Positions 1 to 10,539 of a stretch of 64,000 nt of DNA are shown piece after piece; the stretch's first letter is position 1, and every line of letters begins with the position of its first letter. A program made the translations under genes and the position numbers. The notes under the pieces are model-generated. The model searched no databases and had not been told where the DNA came from. It worked only from the letters and a program-made list of their open reading frames with translations. This stretch comes from Rutpela maculata. Taxonomy: Eukaryota; Arthropoda; Insecta; Coleoptera; Cerambycidae. The stretch is taken from contig OW386285.2 of NCBI GenBank assembly GCA_936432065.2, positions 107,017,869 to 107,081,868 on the forward strand, in the 5' to 3' direction.

Positions 1-1050
1 CGCACGTTTTTACTTTCATTCATTTAAAAATGTCTAATAAACTTACTAATTAGGTGGGTAGTTAGTAACACTAATTGATATTTATAGATTAGGTATTTAT
101 ATCTACCTTCCTGTCTTTTTATTATAAACGGAGACTATTTTATATTTATTGTACAATTTCTTAATATTAACAACATATGATGAATACTACTGTACAATAT
201 ATGAAATATTGAACAATAATATTGATCCCATAGATGCTTTTTATCACTACTGATTTTGTATCTATTGATATAAGTTAAACTACTACATACACCCCGACTT
301 CCCCCCCCCCCCAACGATCTGACGGTCCCGTCAGATCGTTGCAGTCGGCAGGCTTGCTACAGCCGAGCGCGCAAGAATATGACTTTGTCCCATTAAAAAA
401 AAATCGCTGACTCAATACTATGAACGGAACGTGAAAAATTTTTATCCTAAAAACTTTTTTCAACTATTGGCTTCAATTTGTACGCAGCATGTATATACAC
501 ATTTTCATAAATAAATTTTTTTCTCGATTGTCTAAAATTACGCTACTGAAAATAACAAGTTTGAGTTTCCTATTATTTTTCCAACATAAAAAAAAATAAA
601 TCCGGTTCTCGTGGGACGTTGTTCGAAGCGCTATTGTATCTACTTTAATCTAAAAAAAAAAAAAAAATAGCTTGATAGCACAAATATTTTCAGAGATATA
701 GCGGTGGAGACGTTAAAAAACATATTTCATTAAAAATCTATTTTTTTGAGTTTTTCCGAAATAAAAAAGTTTTCGACCACCAAAAAATGTAAAAAATGAT
801 TTCGTGTACACGATTATCTTACTAAAGAATCCCACTAAGTCTGGTTTGGTTCTACGCCGGTTTTTTCACTGGGCGGTTCAGCCATCTAACGTCACAACTC
901 GACTACATGGTTATCCCGAGCGTTTTTAAGCGCGCCGACTTTAATAATTTTTTTATACATGAAGGCGGCGTCAGTAAATTCTAATTTTTGGCATACTTAC
1001 TATACTCACCAAGCTCTTTCAGAATATGTAATAATAAAAAATTGTTAAAT
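1..1050. other. AT-rich stretch without a recognisable gene
   Basis: No coding similarity is visible on either strand. It holds a C-run near 301-312 followed by a short perfect palindrome, an A-run near 650-667, and low-complexity AT-rich DNA. Short open frames here have no recognisable motif and are treated as chance. Confidence 0.6.
312..341. repeat. Perfect 14-bp palindrome beside a C-run
   Basis: CAACGATCTGACGG is followed by a 2-base loop and its exact reverse complement. The arms are GC-richer than the surrounding DNA and abut about a dozen cytosines. It could be a MITE terminus or a small hairpin; there is no coding context. Confidence 0.7.
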
Positions 1051-1052
1051 GA

Positions 1053-1112
1053 GCCTATTACATGATGCCACTAAATCAGAATTATTCAATCTACATGAGT
1101 GTTGGTTCATTT
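1053..1112 (-). repeat. Dispersed repeat, partner at about 52,825-52,885
   Basis: The reverse complement of this stretch matches DNA at about 52,825-52,885, with the shared phrase CCAACACTCAT followed by GATTGAA and TTCTGATTTAGTG. The two copies differ by several substitutions and small indels. The element type is not identified. Confidence 0.6.
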
Positions 1113-1304
1113 AAAAGACAACTTATGTGTATCTGTCATAAAATCGCCATAAGAAATTTTATCAGATATATTGGTTGTACCTCTTTTGCCCTTTATGAAT
1201 GCTCAAGACTTATTTGGGTCACACTGTATATTATTTTTGGCAGAACGTACATAGTTCTTGCAGGATATATTAATATACAGCTTTATTTTAGCCCGAACTC
1301 TCTT

Positions 1305-1640
1305 AAATTAGTGCCCTACTCTCAAAAACCATGGTTCAGCGACGTGGTTGTCTATTATGCCACCCCATACATTAATTTTTCCATCTCGGCGATCCAGTTG
1401 CCTTACCCGGGGCGAACTTTCAATGGCATAATAATGCATGTTATGGCGATTTACCGTTCCATTATTGCGTAAGATAGCTTCATCACTAAATAAGAGCTTT
1501 GATAAAAATTGTGCATCTTCCTTAATTTTGTTTAGCATATTTCAGAAATTAATACGCTTTTCAAAATCTTGCCATAAAGATCTTGGTTTGATTCAATGTG
1601 ACAAGGTTTGTACTTCTTGAAGATTCAATTTAGAGAAGCT
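1305..1640 (-). pseudogene. Tc1/mariner-like transposase fragment
   Basis: On the minus strand, the frame from 1538 to 1308 and the stop-interrupted frame upstream of it to about 1640 read like the first catalytic segment of a Tc1-like (DDE_3) transposase. A DFEKRINF-type segment leads into KLLFSDEA, then NGTVNRHNMHYY and a KINVWGGI-type strand. The D of SDEA is the expected first catalytic aspartate. The helix-turn-helix half and the second and third acidic motifs are missing, and there are in-frame stops, so this is a decayed remnant. The open frame on the opposite strand (1062-1472) is its shadow. Family assignment is by motif memory only. Confidence 0.6.
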
Positions 1641-1684
1641 TTACTTATTTGAGATAGATATTTTCTTTAAATATTTAAAAAAAA

Positions 1685-3011
1685 CCGCTGCCCAAGGAAT
1701 CACTACTTCCACATCCAGATTCTCTATCCAAGTCACTCACAACGAAAAAACTTTGTATGTGAAAATAATTGTTTATGGAACTTTAATAATATAATATTTG
1801 AAATCCTCTACCCCAAAAACCCATAAAACGACACCCCACATCGGTAGTGGGGTGGGGGTGGTGATAGGGGGGTGGTAGTGGGAGGTGGATGAAGTAAAAA
1901 AATATTTTGAGGTTTCTGGTTCCTGTACATAAACTAAATCACATTTTTTTTCATCCCCTTTAATAAGGAGGTGGGGGTGGTAATGGGGGTGGCTAATGCC
2001 AAACATTTTTTTGAGACCTTAGCTTCTATTATATATACTAAATACCTGCTTGATTTACCCATTTACCCCAAATTTACCCCAATTTACCCCCCAACCCTTT
2101 GACGGAACAAGATGAAAATATATCTAGTTTTAGATCTCGTTAAAGTACATATGTGTACCAAATTTCAAGTCAATATCTTAAACGGTTCCAGAGTAAACGT
2201 GCGCACAAAAAAAGTTACAGACAGACAGACAGAAAATTTTTTTTCGCTCAAACTTAAAATCTCGACGTTTCATGACATTTTAAGCCTATTTGGACAATAA
2301 AAATTTTTCAAAATTTTTTTGTCGATACTATACTTCCACTGGACGTGGAAGTAATAATCTAATTTTGGTCCCTTCTCCTCCCAAAAAAGTGTGTTTAGTT
2401 TCAGCTAGAGACAAATGTTCATTAGTCTTCCATTTTATAGGAAACTTACTGATAATTACTTCCTCATCCAGTGGAAGTATAGTAACGACAAAAAAAAATT
2501 TGAAAATTTTTATTGTTCGAATAGGCTTAAAATGTCATGAAACGTTGAGATTTTAAGTTTGAGAGAAAAAAATTTTCTGTCTGTGTGTCGATGTCTGTCT
2601 GTAACTTTTTTTGTGCGCACGATTACTCTGGAACCGTTTAAGATATTGACTTGAAATTTGGTACACGTATGTATTTTAACGTGATCTGGAACTAGAGTAT
2701 ATTTTCATCTCATTCTGTTGAAGGGTTGGGGGTAATTGGTAAATTTGGGTAAATGGGGTAAATAGACAAATCAAGCAGGTAAGAGTCCATAAAATTGGTA
2801 TTTAGTATATACAAGAGAAGGTATAAGGTTTCAAAAAATGTTTTGGCATTAGCCACCGCCATTACCACCTCTACCCCATTATTAAAGAGAAGTTTTCAAA
2901 TATTACATTATTAAAGTTCCATAAACAATTATTTCCACATACAAAACTTTTCGTTGTGAGAGACTTGGATGGAAAATCTGCATGTGGAAGTAGTGATTCC
3001 TTGGGCAGCGG
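1685..3011. mobile_element. Foldback element with long terminal inverted repeats
   Basis: The outer ends are CCGCTGCCCAAGGAATCACT at 1685 and its reverse complement ending at 3011. Most of the left arm (about 1685-2340) pairs with the right arm (about 2465-3011), leaving a centre of about 125 bp. The arms carry T/C-rich runs, (TGTC)n-like tracts and GGGGTAAAT-type repeats but no convincing open frame. A third, single-arm copy lies at 37,424-38,155. No clear target duplication is visible. The arms are imperfect (for example, the right arm lacks the GGGGTGG-rich block of the left), so the element is not brand new. It is probably a non-autonomous foldback or MITE-like element; the mobilising transposase is unknown. 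Confidence 0.8.
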
Positions 3012-5389
3012 TTCTGTACTGTACTAAAACATATTTACCATTACAAAAGTTACAAGCGAAAACGCACACCACGCTTCATTAAGTAACTCCATCCATTGGC
3101 CTTTCGTTCTAAACTAAACTAAAACATTGTTTTGCGACAAATTGTCGGGTTAGAAAAACTTGTCATGGCATGAATTTCTACAAAAATCCACAAAACAACT
3201 GAAAATTGACCGTCATTTTTTAATAAATTTTGAATTGTGCCACTTTGGTAGTAAATATCTCGGCGTCCGTGGTAGATAAACCCATGATACATCTTATCAG
3301 TGGAAAGCTTTTTTAAAGGGGTTTTATTTGGTACCATAGCATATAGGATGTTCAAATTTAAAAGAACGGGAAAAAGTAGATTTCGCGTTTCCTGACTTAC
3401 CCGGTATAAAATGTTCGATTTCGTTAGATCTGATAACATTGACGTAAACCAAAGGTCTTTCGACGACATTTTTTGACACAAAGCGAATCTCAAAATGTTG
3501 TTCCGTTACATTACAGTGATCTTACAAACTTTACTTGTTTTTGTTACAAATTACCCATATCATGGTATCAACTCATCGCAGACCATCTAATGGTATATCG
3601 CTTGAATGGTCTTTAAAAGGAGAATCCAAATATGTATAAATATAGCAGACGTTCCATTTAAAAAAAACATAGTGTATGGCGTAACGCTCAAATGGAGCAC
3701 CATATGTATTTCAAAATATTTTTAAACCATACACCTTCGTGTACCCTACCACTCCGTTTTTGAAAAGTTTTGCTATCTTTTATAGGAGAGCCGGGATATT
3801 TGGACGACGCGAGACTAAGACACCCTGTATAACAGACTCTGGAAAAATAATTACTTTTAAAAGTACTTTATTTATTTATTTATTTAGGGAAGGAGACGTA
3901 AAAATAACTTTTGGTCAGAGTCCGCCACTGGTAAGGGCAAAGATCATTATGTCACTGCATTGATGTGGCGCTTATCTTGGCCTTCAATGTGGGAAAAGGA
4001 AATGCATCCAAATCAACATGTATTAATTGGTCCAAATATAATAATTAAAGTGATTAATTTGATATTAATGTTGATCGTACGAATCATCAAATAAAATTAA
4101 TAATATTCAGAGGTCAATGTTTGACGAACCAGGAAGCGTTTAACATTGATTTATGTTAATGCTAGAATGAATTAAGTACCTAACTGTATATGTTTATTAA
4201 ATTTTATTTGAATCGATTTTTAAATATTTTCACATCGATCAACTGCCTGCAACTTTAAGATTTTAACTTGAAGAAATATTTGAAAATTTATGGGTAAATC
4301 ATTGCTGAACAACATACCAAAAGTCCGAGATCTCCATTGCCAGTGAAACTATAAATTAAAAACAGTTTAAAAAATTGCCCCCAAAAAATATTAAAAATGT
4401 TAAAAGATGAGTGTGTCCACAATATAAGAGAAATTCCCCGAAAAATCAATCAGTCGTGCCAACGTTTTGTTAGAGTAATGATTCCGTACGAGGGGCAAAC
4501 CGCGAAGGAAATCTGGTGTACTCTCAGAAGGAAATCCGAGGAAATCTCAGGAAATCTTTGAGAAAATTCGAGGAAATCTGTGTAATCTGCGTCAAAGAGG
4601 ATATCTGGTATACAAAAATTTGGGTGCGGTATCGTATAACGTTTTTGAGCAATTTTACGAAAAAATGCAGAATTGCTTTAAAAAATGCAACCAGATTTTT
4701 TTCACGACGTTGTGCAAAGTTCGTCAAAACAGTTTTTCTACGTGTGGTGTTAGTTCCTGTTCCGTTCAATGTATGTATGAATTACGTTTGATGAGTAGGT
4801 GAACCCGAGACATAGTACTGGCGAGAAATCCAACAAATAGTTTCCTGAATTTTCTATGTAATGTAATAAAGTATAGTGCGTGATTACTATTACATTTTGC
4901 ACTGGATAAGTAAGTTGGAAAGCAGTTGCTTTTTTTAAATTATTGCATAAGATTTTAAAATATTTTTCGTGAAGCTTTTGTAATAGAGAAAAATTAAACA
5001 CACATACAGACACACAGACATTTTTTATTCGATATTTGAATTCAGTCTGTTATGAAATGAATTTCTGTACAAAAAAATGTTTGTCTACGATGATGATTAA
5101 AAATTTTTGTCTGAACTCGAAAAAATCTGCCCTCCTTGTTTTCGACCAATAAGTACATTTTTCTATCGCATTTCTGGAAAACTATTGGCGGATTCGGAAA
5201 GTTCAGAAAAAATGCTATAAGAATAGTGATTCAATTTTGACTTTCTCAAAACCCTTTTCCATCTTTTTTATATTGACACAGTATATACACACACTTTTAA
5301 ATAATTAATACGGCAGAAAATTATAAAGCCAAAACACTAGATACGTGCGGTCACGACGTAAATAAGAGAACATAACCTAATTAAGAAAG
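3012..5389. other. No confident gene; repeat-like AT-rich DNA
   Basis: A 124-codon minus-strand open frame (3493-3119) has no motif I recognise and overlaps repeat-like text, including a TATACCGGGTAAGTCAGG-like stretch. ACACCCTGTATAA near 3820 resembles the terminal motif of several repeats in this window. Around 4530-4590 a short GAGGAAATCT phrase recurs. I do not call a gene here. Confidence 0.5.
5118..5252 (+). repeat. Dispersed repeat, inverted partner at 12,258-12,388
   Basis: The stretch containing TAAGTACATTTTTCTATCG and GAAAACTATTGGCGGATTCGG recurs in reverse orientation at 12,258-12,388 with scattered substitutions. The two copies lie either side of the 5-kb transposon but well outside its ends, so they are independent repeats rather than its termini. 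Confidence 0.75.
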
Positions 5390-5569
5390 ATGCACAGTAG
5401 GGTGGCCCATCTCTATAGGGGGTGAATTTTTTTTGCGTATTTTTTAAGTCTCACCCCACGAAAATATACTATTATACTAGGAATAATTTATGTCAAAGTT
5501 TCAGATAATTCGGTGAACGGTAACCCGTGCCGCATTCAGGTAAAAATTTGTAGATAAGATTTTATTACG

Positions 5570-6093
5570 CGCCAATATTCTTGGCTAAAGATGTCGGTCT
5601 CGGATGTCTGGGGCCGGGCAGGACTATTGCCCTTTACCCCAGTACATCGCTGTAGACCGGGGACCAGCCTCGTGCAGGGCGGGCGAACTTACTTTACGTC
5701 GGCCCCACTCACAAATGTGAGCGGTGCAGACGATTTCGGCCCACCTCCCTGGGTCCTGGCTCGTTGGACCTTGCTGGCTAAGGCCTCTTCTGGCGTTCTT
5801 CTGTCTTCGTTTTCTTTTCTTCGCCAGCTTGTTTCCCCCCGGGGGGTAGTCATCTGTCTGTTTGGTGTATGGAAGTTGTGGCAGGAGAGACTGCCGGTAC
5901 ACAGGATGCCAAGAGGCCTCCTGTCATCCGGATCGTCGGTGAGGTAAGGATGAGCTGTGTAGCTCGAGGAAGGGCAGACCTAAATGCTATTGGTAGCATT
6001 ATTGGTCTGCCCGGAGCCAGGGGGACTACAGGTACTGGACGGTATGTTGTCCAGTACCCGCAGGGTCGTGGGTAGGTTGTTGGGTGTCGTCAT
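5570..6093 (-). pseudogene. ORF2 start fused to an uncharacterised 3' tail
   Basis: Reading leftward from the ATG at 6093, the first residues MTTPNNLPTTLRVL look like the start of a Jockey ORF2, which would normally lead into the endonuclease. The similarity ends there and the frame closes about 37 codons in. Further left an open frame of 92 codons (5902-5624) is rich in lysine and arginine (AKKRKRRQKNARRG) and has no motif I recognise; it may be the 3' end of ORF2 or a 3' untranslated region. The endonuclease, the reverse transcriptase catalytic motif and any tail repeat are missing. Confidence 0.45.
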
Positions 6094-6135
6094 GTCTCTT
6101 CTGGTTTCTTCATCGATGGGGTGGTCCGGGTGGCG

Positions 6136-7449
6136 TCACTGGGGGGTGAGGTGGGGCAGGCTTGCAAACAGGGCCCCCATCATGGTGCACATCTGCTGCA
6201 TTTGGGCCATAACAGCAGCGAGTTGGCCGGCCTCTGGGGACGTCTGTGGTGGTTGGGCAGGGTTGGTGGGTGTCCCTGCTGCCCCCTGGGCAGCTCTGGC
6301 GTAGCTTAGCCCGGGGGTTGTCCTGGTGGTGGCTGACTTGTGGGCAGTTGACTTCCGGGGGGCTGGCGTCTGTTGGCTGGCTGTCCTTTTGGGGCATCGG
6401 GGGCATCCTCGGTAGCTAGCAGGGTGCGCTCCCTGGCAGTTTGCGCACTTTGCTGGGGTGTCCTTAGGCTTCTGGCAGGTGGAAGTGTGGTGGGCCTCGC
6501 CGCATTTTACGCATTTGGGAGTGGCCATACACCGTCCTTGTGCATGGCCGAAAGTCTGGCATCTGTGGCACTGGGTGATCGTCTGTTTGGCTCTCTGTTT
6601 CTCCACTTTCACTACCAGGTAGCAGCAGCGGGTCACTTTCAGGATGTCTTCTCGATTTGGGGGGACCTGCACCAGCATCATCGGGATGTCCTTTTTCGTC
6701 CTCCTGGATGACATCCTCTGTACAGAGACTGGTGTGTGCCCCTGTGTTTCAAGGTCTGTTTTGACTTCCTCGCTGGTCACACTGGTCGGTATCCCACGCA
6801 TTACTACCCTGAGAAGCCTCTCCTCGGGCAGGGCGTATGTGTGGTATTCTTGTTTCTCGTCTTTGAATAGCCGTGTTAGTCTGCGGTGGTCATCGGGTGT
6901 GGAGGGCTCTATGGCGATACCATCTCTTACAGCCTTGGCTTTTTTGATGTCTACTCGGGCTTGTTGTAATTTGCGGGTCACCGTTGACCATGACTCGTGG
7001 CTGCGCAGGACAACTGGGGGCATCCGGGGGGCTTTGGGGGGCTCCATATCAGCATCTGTGGGGTTTGTCTCCGCCTGGCTGGTTGAGGGTTTGTCATCGC
7101 CAGCTTTTGGGGTCCTCTTTGTTGCTGTGGGGGGTATTTCCTCGTCACTATCAGGAATATTTTTCCTTTTTTGAGATTCCTGTACGGGGGCCACTGGGGG
7201 GGTCTGGTAGCTTCGGAGGGCTTCCATTAATTCGCGGTGTCTGAGGGTGGATTGGTTGTTGAGCTCCTCGAGTTGTGCCTGGAGTCGCTCGACTTGGGCT
7301 TTTAATCTTGCATTTTCTTCCTCAAGCAGAGCTTGTCGTGTTCTTTTTATCCCGTCCTCGTGTGTTGTTATTGACACTGGTGTTGACGTCCTGGATGAAT
7401 CGTCTGTCTCCATGTCGAAGCTTCTGTCAGAGTTCTTTTTCCTCGGCAT
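6136..7449 (-). CDS. Jockey-type ORF1 (Gag-like) RNA-binding protein
   Basis: An intact 437-residue open frame of the nested non-LTR element. A charged, coiled-coil-like stretch (about 38-70) is followed by a proline- and acid-rich linker (about 83-145), then a region around 196-262 resembling the pre-zinc-finger domain of Jockey and I-type ORF1 proteins. Three zinc knuckles follow: C-x2-C-x4-H-x4-C at 294-307, C-x2-C-x3-H-x4-C at 313-325 and C-x2-C-x3-H-x6-C at 335-349. That order and spacing are typical of Jockey-clade ORF1. The C-terminus has a methionine-rich hydrophobic stretch. Such proteins coat the element's RNA. The start is the first ATG of the frame, after a T/C-rich leader. It is unusual that this frame is intact although ORF2 is almost absent. 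Confidence 0.9.
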   Translation of the reverse strand: MPRKKNSDRSFDMETDDSSRTSTPVSITTHEDGIKRTRQALLEEENARLKAQVERLQAQLEELNNQSTLRHRELMEALRSYQTPPVAPVQESQKRKNIPDSDEEIPPTATKRTPKAGDDKPSTSQAETNPTDADMEPPKAPRMPPVVLRSHESWSTVTRKLQQARVDIKKAKAVRDGIAIEPSTPDDHRRLTRLFKDEKQEYHTYALPEERLLRVVMRGIPTSVTSEEVKTDLETQGHTPVSVQRMSSRRTKKDIPMMLVQVPPNREDILKVTRCCYLVVKVEKQRAKQTITQCHRCQTFGHAQGRCMATPKCVKCGEAHHTSTCQKPKDTPAKCANCQGAHPASYRGCPRCPKRTASQQTPAPRKSTAHKSATTRTTPGLSYARAAQGAAGTPTNPAQPPQTSPEAGQLAAVMAQMQQMCTMMGALFASLPHLTPQ

Positions 7450-7687
7450 GTCGTTCTCTTCTTTACCTAAAAAAGAAAAAGGGGGAAAGGAAATTGGGAA
7501 AGGTAAAACACAATTGTCCCCAGGCGGGGGACTTTATTTATCTTTTATATATCAGCGTCTTAATAAAGACGACTGATATTTCTCCTCTTGTACTTCGCTG
7601 TGGGGCTTCCACTTCGCTAGTTCACTTCGCACTGTCTTCAACTGCACACTGGAGGTCTGCACTCGTCGACTGCCACTTGAACTGTGT
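7450..7687 (-). promoter_or_regulatory. 5' leader / likely internal promoter of the nested element
   Basis: On the minus strand the element begins immediately inside the duplication with ACACAGTTCAAGTGGCAGTC and has AGACC roughly 28 bases in. This resembles the initiator plus downstream promoter element used by Jockey-type elements that carry their promoter inside the transcribed leader. A polypyrimidine tract lies just before the ORF1 start. This is an inference from position and short motifs. Confidence 0.4.
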
Positions 7688-7911
7688 GATTTTATTACGG
7701 TAATACACTTAAATTTTACTTAAAATACAAATATCAACCTCTTTTCTCATAATGATTTATTGGTGTAATTATTTCCTAGAAATTATTTGTTTTGGAAGTT
7801 TGGAAATATAATGCACCTACGGTAGGTTTTTATGTCAGTTTGCAATTGTGTTTTACAGCGGTGACATTATAAGTTCTAGCATACGTTCCTTTTTGAAAAA
7901 AACATTTAACG

Positions 7912-9973
7912 ATGGCTGATGTTAGATCCTTACGAAAGGATACTTTCATTTACTTAGTTGGACACTATTCGTCACAAATCATTGGCAATAAATTGCCGTC
8001 TAATAGACAAGTATTACAAGTGCTCTTTTATAACATTCGTGAAGTGAAGCTAAGTGTACATGAAAGTGCTAAATTAACAATAAAAGAGGTCAGTTTTCTG
8101 GGATAAAGCTCGCATTCCGACACGTCAGGATTTTCATTGTGTTAAACAACTAGATAAACTTTATGCAGAGTGGAGGAACTTACAAAAATCGGCTAAAAGG
8201 GCCAGTGCGGGAGTAAAGAAAAAAGTTTCGTTGAAAAATTGGACGATCTTTTTGACATTTCTCATGCAAATGCATTGAAGTTGATGAAAATAGATGAAGA
8301 TAAGCAGTTTTTAATTAACCAAAGAAAAAAGGGACGTCCTGGATTTATGCATGGTATTGATTACCAACTTGCTTCTCAAGAAAAATCAGCTGAGGAGAAA
8401 TTACAGAAATTATCCGAACGAATGCAACGAAGTCAACAAGAAAAAGCTAGATTAGAGGAAACAGTCACCTGTCCATCATCAAGTAGTAATTCAGCCGAAT
8501 ATGGAGTCCATATTTTGACGGCAGTAGCAGAAGCACTAGGACATGACACCACATCTTTGTCCATCAGCAGAACCACACTTCAGCGCTCTAGACAACGCAT
8601 CCGCGAAGAAAGAGCTGAAATATTAAAAACTGCCTTCCGTAATTCTGAATTGCCGGCCCCAGTCATCCATTGGGATGGAAAACTTTTACCTTCTCTCACT
8701 GGAATGGGAAATATCGATAGACTTGCTATCTTAGTTACTAGTGGAGATATTGAACAACTACTTGGAGTACCAGCTTTGCCCAATTGAACTGGAAGAGAAC
8801 AGACTGAAGCAGTTTATGATGTGCTTTGTAATTGGAATTTGGACGAAAAGGTAATAGATTAAATATGGGTTATATAAATGGGGCACACTATTGCAACAAA
8901 AATTAGAAAGAGATATTCTATATTTTCCTTGTAGACATCATATTTTTGAAGTGGTTTTGAGAAGTGTGTTTGACACAAAAATGCCTTCCTCATCTGGTCC
9001 AAATGTGCCACTATTTAAACGTTTTAGGGAATTTTGGCCTAAAATAGATCAAAATAAACTAAAAACTGGATTTCAGGTATCAAAAATTAAACACATTTTA
9101 CAACCAGTTAAAGCCGAAATTGTAAAGTTTCTAAATGCAGCTTTAACTTTGCAACAGCCTCGTGATGACTATAAAGAATTTTTAATGCTTTCTAAACTTT
9201 TTGTTCAGGGAGAGCCCACTCACACGACATTCTATCAACCAGGGGCATTTCATCATGCACGTTGGATGGCCAAAGCCATTTACTGTCTAAAAATATTTTT
9301 TTTCCAACTAACTAAAAAAGAAAAAATAGGTATTGAAGATATATGTCTCTTTATTGTAAAGGTTTATGTAAAGGCCTGGTTTACAGCGTCATTTGCTAGT
9401 AAAGCACCGCTTCATGACTTAGACTTTTGTAAAGAACTCATTAATTATCAAAATATTGACAAAGAAATATCTCAAGCCGCAAGTAGGAAAATAGTGAACC
9501 ATTTGTGGTACCTTAATTCAGTAAATGTTGGCTTATCTTTCTTTAATGACGATATTTCAGTTACCACTAAAAGAGAAATGGTTAAAGCTTTGAATAGGAA
9601 AGCACAAAATTAAGAGGGTATTAAACGACTTATGATTAGTAACATTACTGACGTTGAAAACAAGGAAATTCAGCACTTCATATGCGAGAACACTAAACAG
9701 TTTTTTCAAAAATTAGGTTTGTCTATGGAATTTTTGGAAAATGATCCAACAACATGGAGGGAAAATGAAAGTTATACCCGATGTTTCAATATTGTAAACA
9801 AAATTAAAGTTGTAAATGATGCCGCTAAGAGAGGAATCAAACTTATTACTGACTATAATGACATTTTAACAAAAAATGAAGACCAAAAACAGTTTTTACT
9901 CCAAGTTGTAAATGATTATAAATCACAGTTTCCAAATGTAAAAAAAGAAACCCTGTCGCATGCTTTGGCCTAG
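7912..9973 (+). pseudogene. Decayed divergent hAT-like transposase (copy 1)
   Basis: Four open pieces read as one protein: 7912-8106, 8239-8787, 8891-9613 and 9632-9973. Frameshifts lie near 8095 and 8225, an in-frame TGA at 8785, a small deletion with frame change near 8855-8870, and a lone TAA at 9611. Recognisable marks in order are KLYAEWRNLQ (in the shifted frame), FVEKLDDLFDISHANAL, a K/R-rich KKGRPGFM segment, HWDGKLLP with a candidate first aspartate, a damaged segment near 8860-8885 where a second aspartate motif is expected, YFPCRHHIFE (C-x-x-H), PGAFHHARWMAKAIY (an RW pair), HLWYL, and a C-terminal NDPTTWRENES stretch. I recall this family as an uncharacterised protein repeated in arthropod and cnidarian genomes. 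The D / D / C-x-x-H / RW order parallels hAT transposases, and the TIRs and 8-bp duplication agree. Confidence 0.65.
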
Positions 9974-10539
9974 TGCAAAAAATATTGTTTTTATTACTAT
10001 ATGTCTTGTAGATTTAGGATAATATTTGGTACTATGTATGAAAAAAACGGTTCATAATAAAATACACAAAGATAAAACGAGAGTTTTATTTCAAAAACTT
10101 CTAGTCTAGTTTTCTGAGACTACGAATTTACAGTAGTATGACACATGTCATAGTCACAACAGATAATGTCTTTGATATTTGTATGACTTGATTAGTCATT
10201 CTAAAGATAAATGTTGCTGATTAAAAAAAAAAACAATGCATCAACCAAAGAATGTAAATAATTCCATTTACTTTTATTATTGCATAATAATGCATTCCGC
10301 GGCACCCCTTGCCTTCAATTTGCCTCAATAATATTTTGAGGGGACTGTTTTTTCTTCAAATGGAACCATTTGCAGGGTTGAGAAATAAAAAATTTCGATT
10401 TCGAAAAAGATGGGCCACCCTAATGCACAGTTTTATTTTGAAATCGAAAAGAATAGTAACCTGTGTATTTATCATTATCTCTTTGACAACAATAATAATT
10501 TTGACAATTTGGTGTTCTGCCTAATTGTACCTCGTTTCA

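Larger units (their letters stand above)
5570..7687 (-). mobile_element. ORF1-only Jockey-type non-LTR element nested in the transposon
   Basis: The insertion is flanked by a perfect 12-bp direct repeat GATTTTATTACG at 5558-5569 and 7688-7699, so both ends can be read. It is oriented on the minus strand: a 5' leader from 7687, a full ORF1 (7449-6136), then an ORF2 start codon at 6093 whose frame closes after about 37 codons. Endonuclease and reverse transcriptase are absent; only about 560 bp follow ORF1. The GC content is visibly higher than in neighbouring DNA. No poly(A) tail is visible at the 3' end (left side). It is either an internally deleted copy that was still mobilised in trans, in the manner of mammalian HAL1, or a copy deleted after insertion; the intact duplications allow either. 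Confidence 0.85.
5398..10422. mobile_element. hAT-type DNA transposon with 8-bp target duplication (copy 1)
   Basis: The ends are TAGGGTGGCCCATCT at 5398 and its exact 15-bp reverse complement ending at 10,422. They are flanked by a perfect 8-bp direct repeat, ATGCACAG, at 5390-5397 and 10,423-10,430. An 8-bp duplication with T at position 2 and A at position 7, and an end fitting YARNG, are hAT-superfamily features. The element contains a decayed transposase-like gene (7912-9973, plus strand) and a nested retroelement (5570-7687). Without the retroelement and one copy of its 12-bp duplication it would be about 2.9 kb. It is inactive: the gene has frameshifts and stops. A related, more decayed copy lies at 14,294-16,689. 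Confidence 0.85.

Noticed and set aside
3119..3493. A 124-codon minus-strand frame
   Set aside because: No motif recognised, and the DNA has repeat-like phrases; not enough to call a gene.
5591..7703. Many plus-strand open frames in the GC-rich block
   Set aside because: They are shadows of the Jockey-type ORF1 and leader on the minus strand.
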